Shown here piece by piece: positions 45,536 through 54,600 of a DNA stretch of 64,000 nt. The translations under genes were made by a program, and so were the position numbers. Within the stretch, counting starts at the first letter, position 1. Every line of letters begins with the position of its first letter. Source of the stretch: Lentimicrobiaceae bacterium (GTDB lineage Bacteria; Bacteroidota; Bacteroidia; Bacteroidales; Lentimicrobiaceae); assembly GCA_020636745.1 (NCBI GenBank), contig JACJXH010000007.1, positions 191,844 through 255,843 on the forward strand, in the 5' to 3' direction. The notes beneath the pieces are model-generated. The model made no database searches, was not told where the DNA came from, and saw nothing but the letters and a program-made list of their open reading frames with translations.

Positions 45536-48500
45536 TTAAAAACCCAGTGGTTTTCTTGAGCCCTCTCCTGAAGACTTTGAAAAAATGGAAGTCAGCATTT
45601 TTTCAGCATTTTCAACGTCTGAAACCGTAAAGGTTACCATGTCGGTTTTTGGTAAGTCTGACATGTTGGCTATGCGGTTTGAATGCGCTTTTACCAGTTT
45701 TTCGTAAAAGTTTCTTACCATTCTTCCGTTACCAAAGCTCGCTGTTTTGTCATGATAAAGCCTGTTGATTAAATGGTTGACCAGCTGCAGTGCCTCAGGC
45801 TCAATTTCAAATCTTTTGCGCATAACCATCCGTTTGAAGATATCGAGCAGCTCATCAGGAGTGTAATCATTGAAAAAGAAATAATTGCTGAAACGCGATT
45901 CGAGCCCATGGTTCGAGCGAATAAAGTCTTGCATTTCCTGAGTATAACCGGCCACAATTACTGCAAATTTATCGCGCTCATCGTCCATTCTTTTAAGCAA
46001 AGCCTGAACCGCTTCACTGCCAAAATCGTTGCTCCCTTTGGCGGAAGTAAGGGCATAGGCTTCATCAATAAACAATACGCCATACATGGCTGAGTCAATT
46101 ACCTGATTGGTTTTGGGCGCTGTTTGTCCTACAAATTCAGCTACCAAATCGGCTCTGCTTACTTCTACCGAATGGCCTTTGGGCAAAAGGCCCAGGGCTT
46201 TGTAAATACGGCCCAGCAATCTTGCTACGGTGGTTTTTCCGGTTCCCGGAGGGCCGAAAAATACACTGTGAAGCGTTATCGGGTCCGCTTCATACCCGTT
46301 TTGTATAAGCTTTTGCTGCGTTTTAATGTAGTTGACCAGCGATATTACATTTTCCTTTATCTCTTTCAGGCCAACCATCTTGTTGAGCTCGGCCATTATT
46401 TCTTCAACTGTTTCAACATCTTTGTCTTCAAACTCATCCTGAACCGAAGCTTTGATATCGTCAACGGTGATGGTGAGCAGCTCTTCGTCAGAAAGCCGGT
46501 CTACATCCTGCAATCCCAGTCTGGCCGACTGGTAACGGACTGCCTCTTCAAACAGGTTGCGGGCAGTACGGGCATTGCCGAATTGCTTGTCTTTCGACTG
46601 ATAAAGAAAGTCGAAATACCGTCTGACTTTTGCTTCGGCCTCATCGGTAATCAGAAACTTATTTTCGTTGCACATGGCCTCAAAAATAACGGTGAGCTGT
46701 GCTGCAGAGTAATCTTTAAAGTAAAAATAGCGTGTAAAACGATGCTGAAGTCCGGGGTTAGAGTTGATAAAGCGTTTCATTTCATCGGTATACCCGGCCA
46801 CAATCACAATCAGGTTGTGTTTGTGGTCTTCCATTCGTTTTACCAGAATATTGACGGCCTCTTCGCCAAAATCGCCTTTTGATCCGGAAGGAACAAGGCT
46901 GTAAGCTTCATCAATAAACAAAATACCATCTAAAGCCGAATCAATAACTTTATTGGTTTTGATGCCTGTTTGTCCTACAAATTCGGCAACCAGCGCGGTG
47001 CGGTCAACTTCAACAACATGACCTTTTTTCAATATTCCGAGGGTTTTAAAAAAGCGTCCCATGAGCCGGGCCATGGTGGTTTTTCCGGTTCCCGGAGGCC
47101 CTGCAAATACGGTGTGCAAAGTGGTGTTGCCCAGGGCTATACCTCTTTCTTTCCGTTTTTTCTCCACTTTAATGTATTTGATGAGCGCATCCAAATCGCT
47201 CTTTATCTCTTCCAGTCCTGTAAGTTTGTTCAACTCCTTCATCAGGCTTTCTATGGTGTCAGGACTTTCAACGGGCGTTGGCTCGCCGGGCTCGTAGCGG
47301 CCGATATGACTTTCGGCCTGCGACTTTTCGGCTTCAGCCAGATTGCTTTTCAGTATTTCATTCTCCGGGTCAAGTAACAGTCCTTTTTTATAATAGGCAA
47401 TGGCTGTTTCAAATTTGTCTTTTTCGGCGTAGGCAAATCCGATATTGTTGTAGGTTATCGCATTTTCAATGCCTTCTGTTACTTCGGGCTTCGCTTTTTC
47501 AACAGCCTGTATTATTTCATCTACATCTGTTTCGCAGTCAATAACCTGGCAAATAAGATTGCTCAGGATAACCGGGTCTGTTTCGCAGTATTCAAAAGCC
47601 TTGCGAAAGTTATCAAGGGCCTCATTTTTATTGCCTGCCAGGTCGAGTGTTACGCCCAGTGAGTTGTAAGCAGAATAATATTCAGGCTCCAGTTTGATGG
47701 CTTTTTTGAAACAATCGATGGCTTGCGCATATTCGCTGTCTTCGGAATGCTTTTTGCCTTTTTCAAAAAGCGTGACCGCTGCCGGGTTTTTTGAAGGTTC
47801 AGGCAACGGTGTATTTATCAGGTCGCGGGCTGTAGCACCTGATGATTCAGTGGTTTTGGCGTTGGGGAATTTTGTAAATACATATACCCACATTTCGTCG
47901 GCATAGAACATTTCGCTGATGCTGAAACCGGCTTTTGCTTTTTCCTGAATGAGTGCTTTGTCAAATTTTCCCCTGGTGGCCCAGCTTTGGGTGACAAAAC
48001 CGGTGTTGTCTGACATAATGAGCGCCCATTTGCCATCGCCGTAAGCCAAAGAGGTAATGTCTCTGCCGCGGTTCCATCCTGCAGTAATGAGGTCTTCGGG
48101 AAACGAGGAGAGCGTTTCAAAATACTGGGTTTGTGTTTTGGTGCCTTTCGACATCACAACGGCCCATCGGTCAACACCATATGAAAGGCTCGTAACAGCA
48201 TATCCATCCTTGTATCCCTGCTGTATCTCTTTTTCAGGAAACTGGCTGCTGGTGCGCCAAATCTGATCAGTAAACCCTGATTGTTTGGCTTGTATAACAA
48301 CCCACCGGTCATTAACATACGAAAGGAAAATAATGTCAAAGCCTTCGTCCCAGCCTTCCTTGATTTCATCGGCCGGAAATACGGCATTGGTAGCCCATCG
48401 CTGAAGTCCATAGCTTGTTTGGGCTGAAGTGAGCAGTATCCATTTGCCTTCGCCGAAGGCAATGCCCTGTATTTGTTCGTTGTTTTCCCAGGCAGCATTG

Positions 48501-48550
48501 ATTTCTTTGTCAGGATAATTACTGCAGGTATGATAAGTTTCAGATTGCAT
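45536..48550 (-). CDS. Repeat-TPR-double CbxX/SpoVK-type AAA ATPase
   Basis: The 1004-residue protein has four parts. Residues 10-226 hold five repeats of about 45 residues with the pattern FP-x-x-x-I-x-x-x-W-x-x-G-x-x-I-x-x-x-x-Y-G-x-x-x-W-x-x-x-M-S (DUF7477-like). Residues 255-410 hold TPR units ('SEYAQAIDCFKKAIKLEPEYYSAYNSLG', 'YNNIGFAYAEKDKFETAIAYYKKGLLLDP'). Residues 430-700 form AAA-1 (Walker A GPPGTGKT at 484-491, Walker B 'ILFIDEAYSL'). Residues 715-990 form AAA-2 (second GPPGTGKT near 766-773, 'VLFIDEAYAL'). Both AAA domains look active and are of the CbbX/EccA/SpoVK type. It follows the membrane protein gene by 41 nt. The cargo is unknown. Confidence 0.85.
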   Translation of the reverse strand: MQSETYHTCSNYPDKEINAAWENNEQIQGIAFGEGKWILLTSAQTSYGLQRWATNAVFPADEIKEGWDEGFDIIFLSYVNDRWVVIQAKQSGFTDQIWRTSSQFPEKEIQQGYKDGYAVTSLSYGVDRWAVVMSKGTKTQTQYFETLSSFPEDLITAGWNRGRDITSLAYGDGKWALIMSDNTGFVTQSWATRGKFDKALIQEKAKAGFSISEMFYADEMWVYVFTKFPNAKTTESSGATARDLINTPLPEPSKNPAAVTLFEKGKKHSEDSEYAQAIDCFKKAIKLEPEYYSAYNSLGVTLDLAGNKNEALDNFRKAFEYCETDPVILSNLICQVIDCETDVDEIIQAVEKAKPEVTEGIENAITYNNIGFAYAEKDKFETAIAYYKKGLLLDPENEILKSNLAEAEKSQAESHIGRYEPGEPTPVESPDTIESLMKELNKLTGLEEIKSDLDALIKYIKVEKKRKERGIALGNTTLHTVFAGPPGTGKTTMARLMGRFFKTLGILKKGHVVEVDRTALVAEFVGQTGIKTNKVIDSALDGILFIDEAYSLVPSGSKGDFGEEAVNILVKRMEDHKHNLIVIVAGYTDEMKRFINSNPGLQHRFTRYFYFKDYSAAQLTVIFEAMCNENKFLITDEAEAKVRRYFDFLYQSKDKQFGNARTARNLFEEAVRYQSARLGLQDVDRLSDEELLTITVDDIKASVQDEFEDKDVETVEEIMAELNKMVGLKEIKENVISLVNYIKTQQKLIQNGYEADPITLHSVFFGPPGTGKTTVARLLGRIYKALGLLPKGHSVEVSRADLVAEFVGQTAPKTNQVIDSAMYGVLFIDEAYALTSAKGSNDFGSEAVQALLKRMDDERDKFAVIVAGYTQEMQDFIRSNHGLESRFSNYFFFNDYTPDELLDIFKRMVMRKRFEIEPEALQLVNHLINRLYHDKTASFGNGRMVRNFYEKLVKAHSNRIANMSDLPKTDMVTFTVSDVENAEKMLTSIFSKSSGEGSRKPLGF

Positions 48551-48591
48551 AAAGATTGGTTTTACTGATAAACTGATATGAAATCAGGTTT

Positions 48592-50187
48592 TTAATAACG
48601 CCGGCGCCGGCCAAGCAAGGCAAACAAGGCAAAAAGGATGAGCAGGAGCCCGATCATGACAAACAACAATCCGGCTATCAGATAAAAGGCGACTATCATC
48701 GCCATTATATTCATTACCATGAGCAATCCCATTCTTAATAGCCCCCAAAACGGGCCTGCAATGGTAAGGCTTTCAAGAAAAAGAGCAAGCAGGAGCATGA
48801 TGATGACGATGGAGCACCCCCATAGTGCCCAGTGTATCGGAAGGCTAAAACCTTTTGGAATCATACTTGCGCCTTCATTGAAAAACCATTCCAGCTCGCG
48901 GCTGTCCCAAAGAGAGCCTGCTATGAGCATAAACCCGAAAACAAGCCCCGGCGAGATTATCCACCACTTGGGGCGCTCTACAGGAAAATACCTGTCAAAA
49001 ATACTGGTTCGTCTGATTGCAGGTGTGCCGCCACTTTTTGAGGCATATGCTTCACGCGGATCTGTGTGACCTTTCATCTGAAACCAGGCATTCAACTCGT
49101 CCCTTTTTCTGATAATGATGATAAGTATAAAGGTAAAAACAGCAATAATCAGCCAATTGCTGAACCGGTTGAAGCGAAAGATGTTGCCAATCAGGTTGTT
49201 GAGCCGGAGCATGGTTTTTAAACCTCCGGTTTTATAGCAGGCAGATTCAAGCTGATGACCGCTGATAAAGCCCGTGAGATTTTGCTGGTTTTTTACTTCA
49301 AACCACTCGTTTCTCATTGAATTTAAAACGTTTACTGTGTCACCCTCTTTGAATACATGCAGGGTATTGGGGCTGTTTACGCTGTCGCGGATGAGTATTT
49401 CATCGTAACCAACAATGAATATGTCGCCGGGCTGAACCTTGCACGTGCGTCGTTCTTCAAGCCGTTTCCGGTATTCGCTGCGGTCGTCAATGGTGTAAGC
49501 CTCTGTATTTTTATCGATTGGTTTCCCGTATATTTTTTCAATTTCGGCCAGGCTTAATACGGTGTCAAATATCTGCAAGTCGTCCATGGCGCCATTGATT
49601 GAGCCTATCTCCAGGTTAGCTTCGCTCTTTTGCATGCGTGCTCTGCCAGCGAAAACCTCATTGTTCACGATTAATCTGGCCTGTTGATTCGGGTGATCAT
49701 AGACGATGGCTATAAAAGTCCATTGATCTTTTAGGACTGCAGGGCCTTCAATTACGCCATCTTTTCCGGCTGAAGCTGCCCAGCGCTGTGTTCCGTTGCT
49801 GTATGTGGTTGAAATGCCCCTGGCTTTATCGTTGCCGCTGCGCAGAGGCGATGCTTTCTGGTAGGTTTCATTTGCCTTAATCCAGAAACAAATGCTGATT
49901 TGAGGTAGTTTTTCGGGCGAAATCTGAACGGGAAGGGTGATGTAGCCCCTGATGGCATAGCCTGCCTCTGTAAACTGAGTAGCTTGCCCTGCCTGGCCAA
50001 ACCGATCGGTGGCTGGCTTTATTCCGTTTGGCTTGCCTCTGAGTGCCGATTGGCTGATTTCTTTGGCATTGCCATTGAGCTTATACCCGGCAACCAGATG
50101 TTGCTCCGGATTTTGTCCGTAAGCGAAGCAACCTGCCAACCAGGTCATTAACCAGATACTCAGAAGGGTTATTGGGTTGATTTTCAT
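48592..50187 (-). CDS. Membrane protein with LamG-like and SH3-like exported domains
   Basis: The 531-residue protein has a signal peptide ending near 'GCFAYGQNP' (a possible lipobox Cys at about residue 20). A LamG/concanavalin-like domain covers about 30-220 ('ISICFWIKANE', 'WTFIAIVYDHPNQQARLIVNNEVF', 'SINGAMDDLQIFDTVLSLAEIEKIY'). An SH3-like domain covers about 250-320 ('HVFKEGDTVNVLNSMRNEWFEVKNQQNLTGFISGHQLE'). A transmembrane helix lies near 345-362, and three to four more fill the last 130 residues. It lies directly upstream of the double-AAA gene, so an envelope sensor or receptor linked to a cytosolic ATPase is a reasonable guess. No known name fits. Confidence 0.75.
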   Translation of the reverse strand: MKINPITLLSIWLMTWLAGCFAYGQNPEQHLVAGYKLNGNAKEISQSALRGKPNGIKPATDRFGQAGQATQFTEAGYAIRGYITLPVQISPEKLPQISICFWIKANETYQKASPLRSGNDKARGISTTYSNGTQRWAASAGKDGVIEGPAVLKDQWTFIAIVYDHPNQQARLIVNNEVFAGRARMQKSEANLEIGSINGAMDDLQIFDTVLSLAEIEKIYGKPIDKNTEAYTIDDRSEYRKRLEERRTCKVQPGDIFIVGYDEILIRDSVNSPNTLHVFKEGDTVNVLNSMRNEWFEVKNQQNLTGFISGHQLESACYKTGGLKTMLRLNNLIGNIFRFNRFSNWLIIAVFTFILIIIIRKRDELNAWFQMKGHTDPREAYASKSGGTPAIRRTSIFDRYFPVERPKWWIISPGLVFGFMLIAGSLWDSRELEWFFNEGASMIPKGFSLPIHWALWGCSIVIIMLLLALFLESLTIAGPFWGLLRMGLLMVMNIMAMIVAFYLIAGLLFVMIGLLLILFALFALLGRRRRY

Positions 50188-50799
50188 ATTGATATTTAAA
50201 ACCGCGGTGCTTGCATTTGTTTGAAAGCCTTGTTTTTCATTCGTGATTTTTTCCGGGTATATGGCTACCAGGTTATTTTTTTGGTGAGTTGCTTTTTGTT
50301 TTTCAGGTTTTCAATGGTTGATACTGCTTTTCATTTGCAAAAATCATGCTGAAACAGCCTGGGTTTGTGGTATAATTACAAGGCGTAAATGATGACTATA
50401 TGGGCAACATAGATACTTTTTGATATATGTTACGCTCAAATTTCGGGAATTTTCCTGAACTGGCAAAATATCTGCCGGCCGAAAGTATATAGGGATAATA
50501 CGGTGAGGGCAGGCAGATGTTGGGAGGGTAATGAAGTGTGTAATCTGGTTAATCGGGGCTTGTGTCTGATAATTAGCTTTTTAGGAGAGTGGGCTTCGGG
50601 CAGCTGAGGTGGGAATGATGCAGCAGGAATCCTGCGCATTGTGGTTTTTTGGCGAAAGTATTGCCGGACTGTAAGCCGGATTGTTTAACTGGCCTGGTAT
50701 ACAGGTTTTGCATGGCTGGCCTGCCACAGGTTTTTATCTGTGATTACAAGGCCGTGTTTTGTATGGGCGCATACACAGCTAATATAGGCAGTTGTGTAC
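50188..50799 (-). other. 612-nt intergenic region, nothing recognised
   Basis: No credible open frame, RNA element, terminator or full promoter match was seen between the LamG/SH3 gene and the DUF4919 gene. The short frames here have no coding character. Confidence 0.5.
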
Positions 50800-51474
50800 T
50801 TATTTGCGGGAGGTTGTTGGTGAGGCTGTTTTGAAAAACATACCTTCAATGCCAAAATCGTTGGACTCCACTTTGATGAACTCACATGTGCCTTTTTTTA
50901 TGCTTTGCCCGCCCTTGTAGCCAAAGCCCAGTGCGCGCAGCATGTCATAGGCATGAGTGGGCGAAATAACGTAAAAGGCAGTATTTTCAGTGAGTCCGTC
51001 GCCCGACGAAAAGATGGTTTCGGCAATCCGGCCCAGTTGAAACTCCAGTTTGGTGGCAAGTTCGTTTTTACCTTGCATGCGGTAAGCGAATATCAGAGGG
51101 TCAAGATAACGCATTTCAAAAGGATTTTTTTCGAGAATGGCATGAGCCAGCCTGATAATTTCGCTGTATTCTATGTTGGTTTTCTGGTCTTTCTGCATAA
51201 AAAACATCAGGCTGTCGGCCAGTGGTTGCGAAACGCTTGGGTTGTATTCAGTCTGAAGCGGAAAGCCATAATATAGTAAGTGATATTCTTTGGGGCTCAG
51301 GGTGGTGTCATGGGCTTTGTAGCGCTCCATCAGAGTTTGATAAGAGGTGGAGGCACCCTTTTTTTCAATGCTTTTGCTGATTTTTTTATAATCCGGGGCG
51401 GCGAATTGGGTTTTCTGGGCGTATGAGCCAAGGGTGCAGGCTACAAGCAGCACTCCAGTTATATATCTGAGCAT
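50800..51474 (-). CDS. DUF4919-like exported hypothetical protein
   Basis: The 224-residue protein has a signal peptide ending 'LGSYAQKT'. The mature part matches my memory of the Bacteroidota family DUF4919: 'FAAPDYKKISKSIEKKGASTSYQTLMERYKAHDTTLSPKEYHLLYYGF', later 'NPFEMRYLDPLIFAYRMQGKNELATKLEFQLGRI', and near the end 'VISPTHAYDMLRALGFGYKGG'. The mostly helical middle is TPR-like. It probably acts in the periplasm. No function is known. Confidence 0.8.
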   Translation of the reverse strand: MLRYITGVLLVACTLGSYAQKTQFAAPDYKKISKSIEKKGASTSYQTLMERYKAHDTTLSPKEYHLLYYGFPLQTEYNPSVSQPLADSLMFFMQKDQKTNIEYSEIIRLAHAILEKNPFEMRYLDPLIFAYRMQGKNELATKLEFQLGRIAETIFSSGDGLTENTAFYVISPTHAYDMLRALGFGYKGGQSIKKGTCEFIKVESNDFGIEGMFFKTASPTTSRK

Positions 51475-51524
51475 ATTTTCCGATGGGTTTCTTATAAACG
51501 GGAAAGGTAAGCATTTAACCCGGG

Positions 51525-51977
51525 TTATGACCAGGATTCGTTTTCAATAAAATCAATTTCAGCGTCGGTAAGGCTTATCCAGGTGTAAATAACCGAGTCA
51601 ATGATGTCGGCATCGGGCTCGCTTTCATCCTTGAAATTGGGCAGCCCCCTGGTTAATTCTATGATTCTCTGCTCGCTGATGGCTAAAAGGTTTTCCTGTG
51701 GATTTTGCTGATTCAGCAAAAGGGCAATCGAACCGTAATTGTTCCAGTTGAGTGGCACCATGGAAGCCAGCGCAAGTTCAACCTGCTGCATAATTACACG
51801 AAACTCCGTCTTATCTGCTTCAATGCCTGCTTTCAACAATGCATTCTTCAACATGGTGACATTTAAAGGTATGTCAGGGTAACTTGATGGAAACAGATAG
51901 GCGTTTTCCGTCAGGATTGAAGCGGCAATGGAGTTTATATGAGCAAAGTCAGGCAACATGAGAGATTCGATAATCAA
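51525..51977 (-). CDS. Hypothetical protein with a C-terminal IscX-like region
   Basis: The product has 150 residues and no signal peptide. The last 65 residues ('LNWNNYGSIALLLNQQNPQ', then 'RIIELTRGLPNFKDESEPDADIIDSVIYTWIS') follow the IscX pattern (W-x-D-x-x-x-IA-x-x-L, then L-x-x-F-x-D then an acidic helix ending with Trp). IscX is a small acidic iron-sulfur assembly partner of IscS. The first 75 residues also have an 'IAASILTENAYLFPSSYPDIP' start, as if the domain were duplicated. No isc or suf gene is near, and the identification is tentative. Confidence 0.5.
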   Translation of the reverse strand: MIIESLMLPDFAHINSIAASILTENAYLFPSSYPDIPLNVTMLKNALLKAGIEADKTEFRVIMQQVELALASMVPLNWNNYGSIALLLNQQNPQENLLAISEQRIIELTRGLPNFKDESEPDADIIDSVIYTWISLTDAEIDFIENESWS

Positions 51978-52163
51978 CCTGCAAAGGTAGTGAAATATGT
52001 AAATTGATCCAATTGGTTTTTTATAAGAGATTCATAAAAATCTGATTCTGATGTTTTTTTTTTCTTCAAACACCGGATTTGAAGATGTAAAGTGATGATT
52101 TTAAATTGTGCAAACAGGCAGGGGTGATGCTTTCGGCCTGCTTGCTTTTTTTTGCTTGCGCTG

Positions 52164-52760
52164 TTACAACTCTGTGACCTTAAACCGGGCTGCCATCTGA
52201 AAAAATTTCTGCAGGCACAGCATGGTCAGTTGTGAGTCTTCCAGCGCATTATGCGTTGTGCCTTCGCGTTCAAAGCCAAACCAGGCCGAGATGGATTTCA
52301 AACTGAGCGAACGGGGTACACTTTTTCCATTGGCCTCCAGAATTTTGAATGTATAATAAGCAATGGTGTGCAGGTCGATAAGCTTGTTGCTGAATGGCCA
52401 GTCGAGGTTTTCACCACTGTAGGCAAACTTGAGGAAGTTTACATCAAAAATGACGCTCTGACCGCAAATAACGAGGTCGCGCAAATCGCCGCTCTGCCTC
52501 TTCAGCATTTTGCGAATCCATTTTTCAAAATCTTCAAGTACTTCGTAAATCATGGGCGCTTCCTGAAGTTCATCGAGTGAAAGGCCGTGTACTTTTTCAG
52601 CTGAAGCCGTAAAAGCTTCCTGATTTTCAGGATAAACATTGCTGAGAAAGGTGCCCAGCTCGGCCCAGTTATCGTTGAGCAGAACAGCTCCAATCTGGAT
52701 AATTTCGTGATAGCCCGGCTCGGGGCCGCTCATTTCAAGGTCAACAACCAAATATGGCAT
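52164..52760 (-). CDS. DEDDh 3'-5' exonuclease (DnaQ-like)
   Basis: The 198-residue exonuclease domain shows 'YLVVDLEMSGPEPGYHEIIQIGAV' (Exo I, Asp-x-Glu), 'EKVHGLSLDEL', 'LVICGQSVIFDVNFLKF' (Exo II; Asp with Phe after it), and 'GTTHNALEDSQLTMLCLQKF' (Exo III, His and Asp five residues apart). It resembles RNase T/oligoribonuclease and DnaQ epsilon in size, so single-stranded RNA or DNA ends are the probable substrate. It stands alone. Confidence 0.88.
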   Translation of the reverse strand: MPYLVVDLEMSGPEPGYHEIIQIGAVLLNDNWAELGTFLSNVYPENQEAFTASAEKVHGLSLDELQEAPMIYEVLEDFEKWIRKMLKRQSGDLRDLVICGQSVIFDVNFLKFAYSGENLDWPFSNKLIDLHTIAYYTFKILEANGKSVPRSLSLKSISAWFGFEREGTTHNALEDSQLTMLCLQKFFQMAARFKVTEL

Positions 52761-52938
52761 AAGTGGTAAGGTTGGGTTTATAGTTTTCTGAAAAGTACAA
52801 AGATAATCCGCTTTTTAATTATGCGGTATGCTGAAGTAAGGTTTATAGGGATGGCATAAAGGCTGCCGGCACAGCTGGCATGTTTTTTTTTGACATGTGA
52901 TGCCTGAAAAGCAGGAACAGCCTGGAGGTTTTCTGTAA

Positions 52939-54009
52939 TCAGGATAGCCTTTTTTCGATATAGCGGGAGTTCATAATGCGGAGCGTACCCATGTAATCGA
53001 GCTGAAATTCAACCAAGTCGCCCGTCTTGTATTTTTGCTCATTTTTGCCCAAATCAATGACAATCATATCGGAACTGGAGCCCACAAACTCAATTTCTTT
53101 GTCTACCGGTTTCAGGTGTTCACTTTCCACGTCGAGCAGGCCGAGGTCAAGAATGGCCCTGAACGAAGTTTTGCCAACCTCGTCGTTGCTGAAATCAAAT
53201 GAATGTCCTTCGACATTGGTGCCCATCTCGCCCATGGGGACAGTCGGTTTTTCAATCAGTTCAATAATTTCGGCAAAAAGCCTGAATACATCATTGTGCA
53301 TTTCGGGGATGGTTGTATCGTGGTAAACATCAGTTCCCAGGAAAAGGGTTTCGCCTACCCTGAAATGATTAACCCCTTTGGGTAGCAGTTTCTCAAATAT
53401 CAGGGGGATAGAAACTGACGAACCGCCTGAAACATAAGGTATTTTTTTGTTAAATCTTGCTTCAATCAATTGTTTGTAGAGGCTGAGCTGTATGAGCTTG
53501 TCGTGGTTGGGCAGTATTCCGTAAAGGCAGTTGAGATTGGTGCCAATGCCCACAATTTCGATATTGGGTAAAGTAAAAACCTGTTCATAAAATTCAATCA
53601 AATCTTCGCGCATAACGCCTTCGCGTAGCTCGCCCATCTCAATCATAATCACTACTTTATGAATCTTCTGCTGCTTAACGGCCTCCGCCGAAATCAGCTT
53701 CATGGTTTTAAGTCCTGTGTTGAAACTGATATCTGCATATTTAACCAGTTCGGGTATCGACCTGGCTGGAGGTGGCTTTATGTAAATAGTTTCTATTTCT
53801 TCCGACATTTTTTTGATGGCCCGCAGGTTAGTAATGCGCGAATCGCATAGTTGCTTGACGCCTAGGTTGATTAATTCCTGCAGAAAGAGGCGGTTGCCGC
53901 ATAGCATCTTTGAAACTGCTGCCCACATTATCCCTTCATGACTGAACAGCTTGTTAAGATAGTTAAAATTGTCTTTAAGTTTTGCTCTGTCGAGCGTAAT
54001 ATATGCCAT
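52939..54009 (-). CDS. PLP-dependent amino-acid racemase (alanine-racemase-fold, ornithine racemase-like)
   Basis: The protein has 356 residues with the alanine racemase N-terminal barrel. The PLP Lys is in 'GIMWAAVSKMLCGNRLFLQELINLGV'. Further motifs are 'KVVIMIEMGELREGVMREDL', 'IEIVGIGTNLNCLYGILP', 'YVSGGSSVSIPLI' (phosphate binding) and 'NHFRVGETLFLGTDVY', then a beta-domain with 'VGSSSDMIVIDLG'. The set resembles the YhfX/ornithine racemase branch rather than Alr. The true substrate is not visible from the sequence, and the neighbours give no pathway clue. Confidence 0.82.
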   Translation of the reverse strand: MAYITLDRAKLKDNFNYLNKLFSHEGIMWAAVSKMLCGNRLFLQELINLGVKQLCDSRITNLRAIKKMSEEIETIYIKPPPARSIPELVKYADISFNTGLKTMKLISAEAVKQQKIHKVVIMIEMGELREGVMREDLIEFYEQVFTLPNIEIVGIGTNLNCLYGILPNHDKLIQLSLYKQLIEARFNKKIPYVSGGSSVSIPLIFEKLLPKGVNHFRVGETLFLGTDVYHDTTIPEMHNDVFRLFAEIIELIEKPTVPMGEMGTNVEGHSFDFSNDEVGKTSFRAILDLGLLDVESEHLKPVDKEIEFVGSSSDMIVIDLGKNEQKYKTGDLVEFQLDYMGTLRIMNSRYIEKRLS

Positions 54010-54600
54010 AGTATTTAAGGTTTTATTGACAGTTAGTGCAAAAAAATCACTGCCAAAGGGTCAAGTATTGTCTGAAATGCTGATTCAGCAATCAACGCTG
54101 TACTTCTTCCGAAAAGCCTGATTTTTTTTCATGAATACTGTATAATGGTCATTCGTGTTGAAACCGGGGAGTGAGGTGTTTTTATTTTCCCGTTGATTTG
54201 TGGTTTCTGAATGAGGTTTCAGTTTTGGAACCGAAACAGGATTATTTGACTATTCGGTTTGCAAGGTAAGCATTTTTGTGCTACAGGCCAAATAAAAATA
54301 GTATCTATGTGATTGTCAATCATTTATTTTTGCTAATTTGTATGGCGTCCTATGTGTGATTATTTTTCTTTATCTTTAAAGATGTCATGAGATGAAAAGC
54401 AATGCACTGGTGTTTGTTTTAACAACTGGTGTGTCAGGGTTCTTTTTATGTCTGTGGTTTATTCCGGTTTTGGTTTAAGTGTAATTTTTTGGCTACTGGC
54501 TGCCTGAATTCGAAACTGGGGTGAGCCGTATCATTGGATTGTTTTTCATCTGTTTTTGCTAAAAATAAAGTATATTTAAAAGCTTTTTAAACCCTGTTTT
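54010..54600. other. 591-nt intergenic region between racemase and PPK2 genes
   Basis: This divergent region holds no full-consensus promoter. -7-like TATCTTTA (54371-54378) and TATATTTA (near 54571) each differ from TAnnTTTG in the last base. A 28-codon hydrophobic frame (54392-54478) is listed separately. Otherwise nothing was recognised. Confidence 0.5.
54392..54478 (+). CDS. Possible 28-residue single-span membrane microprotein
   Basis: The ATG-started frame of 28 codons begins 'MKSNALVFVLTTGVSG', and the rest is hydrophobic with Trp, Cys and Pro, ending in TAA. A Lys at the start followed by about 22 apolar residues would span the membrane. Only a one-mismatch -7 box lies upstream. A chance frame is quite possible. 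Confidence 0.25.
   Translation: MKSNALVFVLTTGVSGFFLCLWFIPVLV

Noticed and set aside
46124..46882. 252-codon frame opposite the AAA ATPase gene
   Set aside because: It is a shadow of the conserved minus-strand gene; its residues lack any domain pattern.
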